This document shows positions 54,507 to 64,000 of a stretch of 64,000 nt of DNA, in pieces. A program made the translations under genes and the position numbers. Every line of letters begins with the position of its first letter. Position 1 is the first letter of the stretch. This stretch comes from Fallopia convolvulus (Eukaryota > Streptophyta > Magnoliopsida > Caryophyllales > Polygonaceae), in the NCBI GenBank assembly GCA_964016875.1, contig OZ024724.1, positions 24,775,962 to 24,839,961 of the forward strand. The letters run 5' to 3'. The notes under the pieces are model-generated. The model did not search any database and was not told the DNA's origin. It saw nothing but the letters and a program-made list of their open reading frames with translations.

Positions 54507-55334
54507 TTACAAGCAAGTCAACACAACCTTGTGGGCCACATCCGTTAGGCTTTGTCAGTGAAAGATAAAATTAGGACTTCAACAGTGTACCTGGCCGCCT
54601 AACCATGTTTGTGGTCGGAGTACTTTCAAAAAAATTGTTTTTGGCAAGTCAGCACCAGTCAATCCTTTTCGGGACTTCTGGGTCCTGAGCCATAAATGCA
54701 TCATTACTAGATTGAACGTGCGTCCAAAAATAGCTCATGACAGAAATCCAATGTACTAACCTTTTAGGAGACTCAATCCATTGTAGCAGATCTGTCATAA
54801 AAGTGAGTTTGCAATTGCTTGTAATCTTTCTCACCCGTCCACGCTCTAAATCTTTAGTATACTGCGCCGCCACCATACGGGGAGGATTTTTTCCTACGAT
54901 TAAGCCGTTGTCCTAAACTCTTGGAATCCTTTGTTTTCCTTCTAGTACTCTTGGATTGTCCAGCCTTCTCACCTTCTTGAGTGTCCACTCCCAAAGCCAT
55001 GCGTTCTGCTGCAATCCTAGGATCATATACATCGCATGCCTGCATTGAATATCAAAGTGTTACAACACTCAACGAAACTTGAAACGTATAAAAAAGAACT
55101 AGCACCATATTTTTATTAGATGACAGCATATCCTACTACCATGAACGGTTGATCATTCTTGCCTAGATCATCTGACTTATGAACATCCTCATCTTTGTCA
55201 ACATCCTTGGCAGCTTCTTCTGCAATCTTCGACACGCCGACATCAATTTCGTGCAATCAATACAGAAGTCATCGACCTAAAGGAATTGGCAATGACTATT
55301 TTTATAAAGGGATTGGCAAATGGCAAGATGAATT

Positions 55335-55800
55335 TCAGATTGACAAGATAATGTTTCTAGTTGACAGGTATAACACCGTATATACAGGTGCACTGGCATC
55401 CCCCTCCTCCTCGACCTTCTTATCAACTTCATGACGGACCTCTTCATTTTTTTCCTTCGTATCTTTTGCATAGCGTCCCGACTTTTTGTTTTCAACTTCA
55501 TTATTTTCCACTTGCCTATTTTCTGAAGCCTCTCCCCCCTTGTAATCATTTTGAATTTCCTCGTCCACACCCTTGTTAACTTCTTCTCCAATGACCTCTA
55601 TGATTTCTTCCCCCTCATCTTTTGTGAAAGGTTCCTCTGCCTCCCCTTTCTCATCATTTTGATTTTCCTCGTCCACACCTTGTTAACTTCTTCTCCAATG
55701 ACCTCTTCGCTTTCTTCCCCCTCATCTGTTGCATAAGTTTTCTTTGCCTCCACTTTTTCATCATCTACCGCCTCCTCTTTTCCCTCACCATCTTTTTGTT
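55335..55800 (-). repeat. duplicated acidic linker with frameshift
   Basis: A segment encoding EVIGEEVNKGVDEEIQN (around 55561) is repeated 108 bp away (around 55669) as EVIGEEVNK. One copy reads CACACCCTTG and the other CACACCTTG. The missing base shifts the frame of the linker between the poly-Glu tract and the Ulp1 part. Confidence 0.8.
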
Positions 55801-55860
55801 CTTCTTCTTCTTCTTCTTCTTCTTCTTCTTCTTCTTCTTCTTCTTCTTCTTCTTCTTCTT
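55801..55860. repeat. (CTT)20 microsatellite encoding poly-Glu
   Basis: Twenty perfect CTT units are read on the minus strand as GAA/GAG-type Glu codons within the acidic linker of the DUF1985-Ulp1 gene. Confidence 0.95.
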
Positions 55861-56424
55861 CATCTGAGATCTTTGAATCGTCTGACTCCCCAAATGCAGA
55901 CTCACTATCATGTTTACAATGCTGATCTAGATTCCTCGTGGCCAACTCCTCTAGATTTCTTATTCTGATTTCCATACTCTGCAACCTCTGCATGATCCCC
56001 AATTCCATACTCTCCAACATGTTCTTCACATCTCTTAAACTAGACAATACCCTTGATGACCCTGGATCATAAGTACTCGGGACGACATCTGGAGCAACCG
56101 ACCTCTTTCCTTTCACACTTGCAATGGCTTTCTTAACAATCTTATAAAAATGAGCATCATCGTCTTCATCAGCGTAGCAAGAATCCATTAGAAGCATCTC
56201 CTCATCATGGTCATCTGGATGCAATATTGGTTTCACTCCATTTTTTGGATCAGCTAAAGCAATATCCAATATAGTGTGCTTAGAAGCATCTTCGGAAAAC
56301 CAATGCATTCCCCTTGGACTTGTTGATGGCCTCAACCTTTTGGAAAATAGTAGACCAAATTTGGGCACTGCCTCATACACCCACATCTGCATTACTAATC
56401 AATATATGAGTGATATATAAATAG

Positions 56425-57211
56425 TTATTCAAAGTAAACGTACCATATCTTGTCACAAACACACATATCACAAACAAAAATTAAGAATAACTTTTTAGCG
56501 TCAACATGATTTACTTGAAAGACAAGAGGCATTCCTTCTAGGGAGTATGGAATCCTGGATGCGGTGGACTTTAGTTTTGCCTTTTCCAAAGTTTTCATCC
56601 TAGATGACAACGCAGATTTCAGACTTTTGTGCAACTCCTCATACCCAGCCCGACCCCAAGGGTAAGCATAGTACGTTTCCATGTTCTCCAACAACTTTAC
56701 ATATTCAGGATTCACCAAACAGTTCTTATCAGATCCACGAATTACCCCCTCCATGATCAACATGAGTGCCATCATGAATTTGTAGTTGTCTAGATGTTTG
56801 TAATTTGTGAACATATCAATCATATTTTGAAATGTGAGTTTTTGAACCTTAAAAAATCTCTGCATCACGGTATTGTCCCCTTTGGTGTTCACAACAGGGG
56901 TTTCTTCACAACGTAAACCAGAGATTACAGCATACTCATTCAGTGAAAACCTAAGCTCTTTGCATCCAACCTCATACCATGACTCCCACTTCTTTTTTGT
57001 TTCCAGTTGTTTGTATAGCACTACGTGGATAGTTTGGCAAGAGTAAAACAATTGGTGAGGCATTTTCACAATCCTCCCAAATGGCCCATCCAAAATTCTT
57101 TTCCAACTTTCAAGGGTCAGCTCGTTCTCAATAATGCGAAGCAATGTAGTCCTTTAATTAATATTTATCCTCCCATACAATGTTTCACCATTGTAATACT
57201 TGTACCGTATC
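56425..57211 (-). pseudogene. DUF1985 domain exon
   Basis: Starting after a minus-strand ATGCAG acceptor, YKYYNGETLYGRINI precedes a TAA (57154-57156). The frame then runs LLRIIENELTLESWKRILDG, LFYSCQTIHVVLYKQLETKK, ELRFSLNEYAVISGLRCEET, FKVQKLTFQNMIDMFTNYKH, MMALMLIMEGVIRGSD and YAYPWGRAGYEELHKSLKSA. This is the plant DUF1985 signature and usually precedes a Ulp1 domain in TE-derived genes. Apart from the TAA it is open. Confidence 0.85.
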
Positions 57212-57375
57212 TGCATGAACACAATGAAAAGACAATTTTATGATAAGATAAAGCTCAAGCACAAACCTTGCCTCCTGTGATGCATGGTTTATATCCTGCC
57301 AAATAATTTTTGGTTCTGGTGTGGATAGGAAAATCGAACTAGCCAATCATCAAACTATAGTTTCTATCAAACCAC

Positions 57376-58774
57376 TGATATCCACTTTTTATGTAAGTTT
57401 TTAGTGTCTAAATAAACTAGTTTTAGTTAGTTTTTGTGCTAGAATTTTATTTTTTTGAGTCTTTTTGCCTTAGTTTTCATATTTCCTTGAGATTCGGAAA
57501 CTACACATCTTTTGTGTCTTTTCATAGGAGTTTTAGAGCTTAACAAAGGATTTGGAGCATCACAAGAGAAGGTGGATGAGCTATGGACAAGCTATGAGGA
57601 GAATCTAAGGAAGAGAGCCGAAAAGAGGAGTAAAATCGGGCCAAGGGAGCTCGTGCACGAGCCAAAGCAAGACAAGACCGACCTATCTAGGTCGTGCACG
57701 AGCTAGTAGTGGACGTGATCAACCCATGGAAAAATCAACCATTCAAGACCGACCCTAAGGGGGGGGGGGGGTCGCGCACGACCCATTTGGGTCGATCATG
57801 GCACCGACTTTACCCTTATTCCGTGATCTATTGTGATATATTCTATCTTTTATTTTAGGAAGTTGTTTTATCTTATTTCCAAGGTTAATTAGGATTCCTT
57901 TTTCTCTATAAAAGGAGGCATAACCCTTTGTTTTGGGGGTTCGACTTTTATTCCGTTTTTATTCGCTTTTGGATTGAGAAGGAAGACTTGGAGAACAAGT
58001 TGGAGAAATTTGTAAGACTTCTTAGTTTTAATTTGAATTTTCGGTTTGTCTATTATGATCATGTCTTCGTTCTTCTTTGCTATGAGTGAGTATTTTTTCT
58101 TAGATTCTAGGGTTGGGTGAAAACCCAACACAATCATGCATGTCTAAACTTAAATTCATGACTTGAATGCTTGAAGATCATATCTATCTATCTTGTGTTA
58201 AACTCCTTTGCGACAGTTGAGGCATGTCTTGCAATTAACCTAAAAGTGAAAGTGTAAAGTTGATTGCTTGACTAGTTCTAATAGGATTATTTGCGAAAGT
58301 TGATATTCCTAGGTTGATGGATAGATAGAAAGTTGTTTAATTTACGACAGTTGATTGAATAACTTGAATTGTTTGCGACAATTGACTTTTCTATGATCAT
58401 AATTGCATGATAGTTCTGAATTCTTGTTGAAAGCATGTACGATTGTTGTTGTGGTAGCCCTAGCCCTAGGATTTGCCTTTTTATATTAATTAAAACTCGT
58501 TAAGTTGATTCGATATCGACCCCATAAGGTCGTGCTCGATCTTTGCTTCCGTTTGTGATTTGTTCGTGCGTGTTTAGTGTTCAGGATCGACCCCTGTAGG
58601 GTCGTGCACAACCCTAATCAGTTCAGTCCTGGCCTTGTTTTATTCGTGTTTTCTTGCTTTTCGTAGTTTATCAACTAATCTTTAGCCCTATTCTCATTCC
58701 CGTGGACGAACCTGGCCTCCTTGTACTCAGCGGGGTCTTGATATAAATTTATTTGTTCAAGAAACCCTTCAACA
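57376..58774 (+). mobile_element. Element G: Athila-like solo LTR with TSD ACCAC
   Basis: 1399 bp, TGATATCCACTT...CCCTTCAACA, flanked by a perfect 5-bp duplication ACCAC (57371-57375 and 58775-58779). A TATA box (CTATAAAAGGAGG) lies at 57907. The end GCGGGGTCTTGATATAAATT matches the LTR end of element B. TCGTGCACGA palindromes lie at 57651 (within GCTCGTGCACGAGC, 57649-57662) and 57692, with decayed forms at 57772-57800, 58515 and 58596. A 13-G tract lies at 57759-57771. It splits the DUF1985-Ulp1 gene. Confidence 0.92.
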
Positions 58775-59227
58775 ACCACACACCTTAACACAACACATCT
58801 CAGAACTTCAAGGTAATGCAGGTTGAAAGGGTAATCGATATACTTACACTCTCTTTGAAGAAAATTGATTCTGGTGTGGAAGTTTCGGAGGTGCATTTTT
58901 TTGCCCTTAATCTCACTGGATTTACAAATCTTCTCCGTCAATTTGGACTTCCTTTTATCTGGTGTCGATTTCCCATGTTTCGGTTCTGCATTTGGATCCG
59001 GTTCAGAAGCCGTCACTTTAGGTGATTTCGTCTCTTTGCTTTTCACTTCATCATCCTTGTTGATTTCGACTTTGCCGATTCAGAAACCTTCCTCCTGTGT
59101 TTCAACTACGCCATGTCTGTTCTTTGCTCTTCAACGGTTGCTTCTCTGTATTCGGATCTTCACGCTTTCTTTTTGCACCACAACCCTTCGCCGGTCTCGC
59201 TTCCGTCTGGCCTCTTAGATCCGCCAT
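58775..59227 (-). pseudogene. first exon of the DUF1985-Ulp1 gene
   Basis: ATG 59227 opens MADLRGQTEARPAKGCGAKR, KREDPNTEKQPLKSKEQ. After a one-base shift it continues KSKETKSPKVTASEPDPNAE, KHGKSTPDKRKSKL and INFLQRECKYID. Very basic with Lys/Arg clusters, it is probably a nuclear localisation region. It is separated from the DUF1985 exon by solo LTR G. Confidence 0.65.
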
Positions 59228-59921
59228 TAATGTACAGTACTTCTTAGGTTTGCAGAAATCCGATTCAACGAAATGATTATGGAGATGAGATTTTGAAGGA
59301 GATTGGGGAAATTCGGAACTATCTCGGTCTTTTATGCTAGTTATGGTAGTTTTCGGCCTCTCTAATGGATTTTTGTGAATGTTCAGTGACGGGAATCTGA
59401 TTTGGGGAAGGATGGGAATGAAGAAGCTTTTTTTATGGCGGGCATATTAAAGGTCCATTAAGCTGTTTTCAAATGTTTTTAGTCTTACCCTTTAATTGAC
59501 GATACCATATCTATCCGATCATATAACAAATTGGGCCTACTTCATATCAAAGGGATGGCGGCCCAATCCGTTAATGACCAGACAATTTGTTATATATTTG
59601 AACTAATTTTTTTTCTGGCTATCCCCATAATTTTTCTTGAAACCTTTGAACTTCCCAAACTTCCCCTTGCCGATCGAGTTGCTCACAAAATCAATCCCAC
59701 TCGTCAAATTACTCTCCAAATTTTGATTCTTTGGCGTAGCGTCGCTCAAAAGTTGCATTCTTCCATTTCAGTTATTTTGTGAAGTACTGAACTATATAGC
59801 CAGACGGAAGAGCCTGAAGGACCTGTACCGTGGTGCCTCTTCCTCTAACTCAGCAATCAGGGTCGAAGGTGCGTAATTATCAAAATTGTAGGCTTGCTGC
59901 TTGACTCAGCTAAAGTCGTCG
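59228..59921. other. upstream region of the DUF1985-Ulp1 gene
   Basis: No gene is supported. A short plus-strand frame at 59531-59782 has a hydrophobic stretch but no recognisable homology. The minus-strand promoter of the Ulp1 gene would lie here. Confidence 0.35.
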
Positions 59922-61095
59922 TGCCAAGATCAAAAATAAATTACCCTATTCTATTAACTAGTATAGTAAGCAAGCAAGGGGTCGAACCCAAGAGAATCGG
60001 ATTTCTGATTCAATCAACAAGTAACAAGACAGGGGTTTTGGAAGTTTAGGCAAACAAATAAACAAGCAAATATTATTAGAGATTAAATCAATTGAAGGAA
60101 ATCAGAGTTTATTTAATCCATTCCACCTTTTTAATCATTCGATCATTGATTCATTCACTTTTCTATTAACTCCCTAGTTAATTCCAATGCTTATAAAAGA
60201 TATCCGCTAGTCCACGGTCCAAGCGAAACGATGATATGAACAAGAACGCTTAATTCAAATCATACAAAATATTAAGGATAGAAGGATATTAATTCATGCA
60301 ATCAAGCTACGAGTCTCATGCATAAAATAACAATCAAACACTCTCTCTCAATTCTAGTCCACGGTCCTAGAAAAGAGTTGTTTCAAGGATAAATAAGATT
60401 GCACAAACAACAATCAAACCTAATCCAAACAGTAGATCTAAGTCAATCAAACAAGTTGATCAGGCTTATCAAATCAAACATAGATCATATAAATAAAACC
60501 AAGAGTTTTGATATCAACCAAGGAATAGAAAAGTTACCAGAATCTCATGAATTACATAAAAAGGCTTCCTTGATTAAATAAACTCCAAAGGGAAAATTAG
60601 TTCTCCATAATACTGAAATAAAAACCTAAAAGTAAAAGTATGCTAGAATTGTGTAACCCCCAAGTGAAACTTGAAACAAAGCTTAAATAGTAGAAAATAA
60701 GTCCAAAACCCTAAGATATAATAATACTAAAAAGATAAAATAAAACGAGAAAAAGGCGGCGCTGAAACCCTTGATCCGCGAGCGCGGATCCACTTGATTT
60801 CCTCGGTCGCGGATCCTCGGACATCCACGAGCGCGGGTAATTTCCTCGGGCGCGGATCCAGCTTGCTTCGTCCCCGGATTCTTCAATTCTTCCTCGGCAC
60901 CGTGGACTCGGATGGTTTCTGAGGGTGCGGATCTTGACTCCATACACTCTTCTACTCGAATTAGGACTTCTGTCTTCCAAATCTTCAACTGTAGGCTTTT
61001 GCTGATATTACAAATAATCATCCTAATGTAGCCTAAAACACTCAGAAAATCCTAATAAAAATACAGCATTACGTTGTACTAAAACCAGCGTATCA
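59922..61095 (-). repeat. element F 3' LTR (Athila-like)
   Basis: On the minus strand: TGATACGCTGG...GATCTTGGCA, 1174 bp, preceded by the purine tract TAAGTATGGAGGAATT. 59988 onward is repeated at 63368-64000. Motif copies: ATCCGCG-AG-CGCGGAT (60774-60789), GGTCGCGGATCC and GGGCGCGGATCC (60803-60865). Confidence 0.85.
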
Positions 61096-61783
61096 AATTC
61101 CTCCATACTTAGATCTTGCTCGTCCTCGAGTAAGCTCAAAATAAATCTAAGAATAAATCCTATCAATGATCCTAAGGAAGTAAAGGGAAATATGAAAAAT
61201 CTAACTCTCAACTCACAACCGAAACCCATGTAGAGAAATAATGAGCAAAAGACATGAAAACTCAAATCACACACCTCACCAATACATGATATAACACCCA
61301 AGCTCTAAAAAGTGTAGAGCAACCTAGGATCTACCCAACATCTAAAGTGTAATCCCCGGACCCCAGAGTAGAATATGAATCCTAAACACTCTGATTTTAC
61401 CACTCATTCTACTTAGGCGCCCTTTCGGGTTTTCACCTAATCACACTTTTCATTTTTCTTAGGTGTGCTCACATATACTCACATCTCTCATAAACCTCTT
61501 ATTACCCCAGCCTAATGCTGGTCCGGGTTACCTGCTTATTACCTGAGCCGCCCTTTTGGGTTTTCAACTCATCCCATGATTTTATATGCCTTTTCTATAT
61601 TTTTATGGCTTTTTCTATTTTATTTTAAATTTTTTTTATCTGAATCAAATGACATAAATATAATGCGACTGTACGTATAATACAAATATATTAGTGAATC
61701 CCTTCCCCCATACTTAAACCCTTCATTGTCCCCAATGAAGCTAAGAAATAAAGACCAAAGTATAGAAGAAGGAATCAGAAGAC
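61096..61783 (-). other. element F 3' UTR, hairpin pair and polypurine tract
   Basis: On the minus strand CCCGAAAGGG (61420-61429) and CCCAAAAGGG (61551-61560) are in the same contexts (GGTGAAAAC, GTTGAAAAC) as in element E. TAAGTATGGAGGAATT (61096-61111) is the plus-strand primer. No gene. Confidence 0.75.
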
Positions 61784-63069
61784 TCACTGTTGATCTGGTT
61801 GAGGGAATGAAGGATACCTTGGCCACTGTGTCTACAAGAAAACAGCTGCCCGCCTCTGATGCTCATAAAATGCCTCCAATGATCTGTCCATAGCATCCTG
61901 GCGAACAGTTAAAGCATCCTGCTGAACAGATAATTGCTGCATCCCACTCAACATACGCTCCTCAAAACTCATACCATCAGTCCAAGGCAACCTAGAGGAA
62001 GCAGAAGTAGAACCAAAAGTGGATGCACGAGTAGCTGGGGGAGGTACACCCCAACCAGCTGCAGTCTGTGGTCAAGGAACCCATCTAGATGGCTCAGAAG
62101 AAAATCTAGCATGAAATGCTGCAACCTGCTCATCCCATCCTCCACCATCATCATCATAATCATCTCCAACATTCTCTGCAAGAGCGTCTACATTAGGCTA
62201 TAAATGAAATGAATAAACAGTATCTCCATACTGTAAATGTGCTGGTAGACGCAGAAAATCTGTAGCAGGGAACCCATGCAACCAAGTCCAACCTCGATCG
62301 ACTGACCCTTTCAAACAACTAGCCCAAACTAACGCCTGATGCGTATATCTGTACCCATCAGTCAAATGTCCTCCAAACTGGGCATCAATGTGCTCTATAG
62401 AAACAAATTTGGTGGCTAAGAGAGTAACCATACCACCCAACTCTATCTGCCCACTCCTCGCCGGATACTTCCCAGCAGATAGAACAAATAATCCTAACCA
62501 ATCCGGGCACTGAGATGGAAAAGGGAACAAGCATCTAATAATCCTCAAATCGCGTGCAGGAACCTTGTTCGACTCTCCCTGTCCTAAAAATGCCATGGCT
62601 AGGACCTTGTGACACAGACGGACACAAGGGTGGGGAATCTTACTGTTAGTCTCCCAGAACGAGTGTTAAAAGGGACGCCAGTAAGAGTAAACCAGAAATC
62701 ATAAATCATACGATCAAACAGTATACTCGTCCACCCCTCAAAAGGTGGTGAAGTGATCCCAAAACTAAGATAAACATCCTCACGGGTCAAACTACATAAT
62801 CTATCACATGCATGAAAGCTTAGGACCCCATGAGAAAAGCGGAAAGTGGACAGAAACTCAATGGTAAGGCCTCTATAGGTAGGCATAGATAGAGTACAGA
62901 AACTACCTAAACCCCCAGTCTCAAGCAATTGCTCTGTACACTCCCTAAATCCCAAGTCTATCAGTGTAGGGACATCAAAGAATTTAGTAATGACAAACTC
63001 CCTATCCTCATAGTTATCCCAAATCTCCCTCTGCGCCGCAGTCAGATTCTGTAAACCATAATACTCCAT
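61784..63069 (-). pseudogene. element F env-like / ATHILA ORF1-type protein
   Basis: ATG at 63069: MEYYGLQNLTAAQREIWDNY, FVITKFFDVPTLIDLGFREC, GGLGSFCTLSMPTYRG, IEFLSTFRFSHGVLSFHACD. A one-base shift near 62650 moves the frame to SKIPHPCVRLCHKVLAMAFL, GQGESNKVPARDLRI and CLKGSVDRGWTWL, then after further stops to a coiled-coil-like tail, ending at TGA 61784-61786. It is clearly homologous to 36073-37569 of element E and confirms that the TAG at 36118 there replaced a Trp codon. Function unknown. Confidence 0.8.
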
Positions 63070-63367
63070 AACTGAATAAAATAAACAGACCCTAGCGAAA
63101 AGAAATACCCGACTGCTGAAATCCGCGGGCGCGGAAAGGATCGGCGAGCGCGGAACTAGAAGAAGGCAGTCCGCGGGTGCGGAAATTTTCCTCGGGCGCG
63201 GATATGGATTTTTCCAGATCTGTTTCTCGCTGTCAATGGCGAACTCCGAACACCCTCAAATCCTCAGATTCGGCTCAAACAACAACAGATCCAACCTCCA
63301 AGCAGCAAAAATCAAACTCCAAGACAAGATTTGGAGACTAACCGTATAGATCTAGCCCGAAATTGCT
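63070..63367. repeat. motif-rich spacer upstream of element F env-like ORF
   Basis: It contains TCCGCGGGCGCGGA (63122-63135), GGCGAGCGCGGAAC (63143), TCCGCGGGTGCGGA and TCGGGCGCGGA (63169-63203), the F-family motif. The place corresponds to the pol-env spacer of elements B and E. It ends at the deletion junction with the partial LTR. Confidence 0.75.
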
Positions 63368-64000
63368 CCAAGAGAATCGGATTTCTGAATCAATCAGCAA
63401 GTAACAAGACAAGGGTTTTGGAAGTTTAGGCAAACAAATAAACAAGAAAATATTATTTGAGATTAAATCAATGGAAGGAAAGCAGAGTTTATTTAATCAA
63501 TTCCACCTTTTTAATCATTCGATCATTGATTCATTCACTTTTCTATTAACTGCCTAGTTAATTCCAATCCATATAAAAGATATCCGCTTGTCCACGGTCC
63601 AAGCGAAACGATGATATGAACAAGAAGGCTTAATTCAAATCATACAAAATATTAAGGATAGAAGGATATTAATTCATGCAATCAAGCTACGAGTCTCAAG
63701 CATAAAATAACAATCAAACACTCTCTCTCAATTCTAGTCCATGGTTCTAAAAAAGAGTTGTTTCAAGGATAAATAACATTGCACAGACAACAATCAAACC
63801 TAATCCAAACAGTAGATCTAAGTCAATCAAACAAGTTGATCAGGCTTATCAAATCAAACATAGATCATATAAATAAAACCAAGAGTTTTGATATTAACCA
63901 AGGAATAGAAAATTTACCAGAATCTCACGAATTACATAAAAAGGCTTCCTTGATTAAACAAACTCCAAAGGGAAAATTAGTTCTCCATAATACTAAAAAA
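63368..64000 (-). repeat. element F 5' LTR, partial
   Basis: CCAAGAGAATCGGATTTCTG onward matches 59988-60620 with few differences. The first 66 nt of the plus-strand reading (the LTR terminus next to the primer binding site) are missing. It is truncated by the window edge. Confidence 0.9.

Larger units (their letters stand above)
53752..59227 (-). pseudogene. DUF1985-Ulp1 protease gene (TE-type), interrupted by solo LTR G
   Basis: On the minus strand, from 59227: MADLRGQTEARPAKGCGAKR (basic, NLS-like exon; frameshift near 59110 and a TGA near 59082), then solo LTR G, a DUF1985 exon (57211-56425), an exon starting VWVYE-like MQMWVYEAVPKFGLLFSKRL, a long Glu/Lys-rich linker, and a C-terminal Ulp1 (C48) domain. 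This combination is typical of plant MULE-borne Ulp1 genes (Kaonashi-type) and their relatives. The introns have GT-AG ends, for example 53900-54015. Stops, two frameshifts and a retroelement insertion mean it is no longer functional. No transposase of its own is adjacent. Confidence 0.8.
59922..64000 (-). mobile_element. Element F: internally deleted Athila-like element
   Basis: On the minus strand the order is partial 5' LTR (64000 to 63368, lacking its last 66 nt), motif-rich spacer, env-like ORF, 3' UTR with paired hairpins, purine tract, 3' LTR. The primer binding site, gag and pol are absent. The two LTRs look very similar by eye, so it is younger than B. The 5' LTR runs off the window. 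Confidence 0.85.

Noticed and set aside
1..64000. CRISPR array, phage, operon or bacterial defence system
   Set aside because: No direct repeats with unique spacers of fixed length, no Cas-like ORFs, and spliceosomal introns and plant TEs throughout.

Overview
This window looks like repeat-dominated nuclear DNA from a flowering plant, probably a dicot, though I cannot name the species. The evidence is nested Ty3/gypsy LTR retrotransposons of plant-only lineages (Athila-like and Tekay/Del chromovirus-like), a FAR1/MURA-type Mutator-like element, a DUF1985-Ulp1 gene, F-box pseudogenes, GT-AG introns and AT-rich intergenic DNA. No bacterial operons, rRNA, tRNA or CRISPR arrays were seen. I find no clearly intact host gene.

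Layout. 1-2480 holds a 21-22 bp minisatellite and a two-exon HAD-phosphatase gene fragment. 2485-24697 is a three-level nest: a minus-strand Tekay/Del-like chromovirus (element A: 2485-4756 plus 21470-24697, with a 2.57 kb LTR) is split in gag by a plus-strand Athila-like element (B, 4757-21469, 1.5 kb LTRs). B is itself split in gag by a 3.29 kb solo LTR (7568-10858). 24698-29030 is AT-rich with small tandem duplications. 29031-32130 is the 3' half of a minus-strand Athila-like element (D). It abuts a 5'-truncated plus-strand Athila-like element (E, about 32131-39509) with an open 984-codon pol reading frame, an env-like ORF and a 3' LTR. 39510-42500 holds a tandem duplication, a small uncharacterised transcription-unit candidate and a Tourist-like MITE. 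Two copies of an F-box pseudogene (42765, 51665) flank a Mutator-like element (about 45790-51050) whose transposase carries SWIM and OTU-like regions. A minus-strand DUF1985-Ulp1 gene (53752-59227) is interrupted by an Athila-like solo LTR (G, 57376-58774) with a perfect ACCAC target duplication. 59922-64000 is an internally deleted Athila-like element (F, minus).

Most striking pattern: each Athila-like family carries its own short CpG-rich palindrome, dispersed many times through LTRs, UTRs and even the pol polyprotein. In B it is TCG-GTAC-CGA, in G TCG-TGCA-CGA, in D TCG-GGCC-CGA, in E CGC-GATC-GCG, and in F a CCGCG-x-CGCGG form. The first three share the same flanks with a swapped central 4-bp palindrome. 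In B and E the copies sit at equivalent sites: the RNase H-integrase linker, the pol-env spacer and the LTR. I know of no description of such a system.

Functionally the region is a TE graveyard. Nearly every reading frame has stops, frameshifts or altered catalytic residues. Regulatory structures are still readable: primer binding sites, TATA boxes, post-pol hairpins and paired 3'-UTR hairpins.
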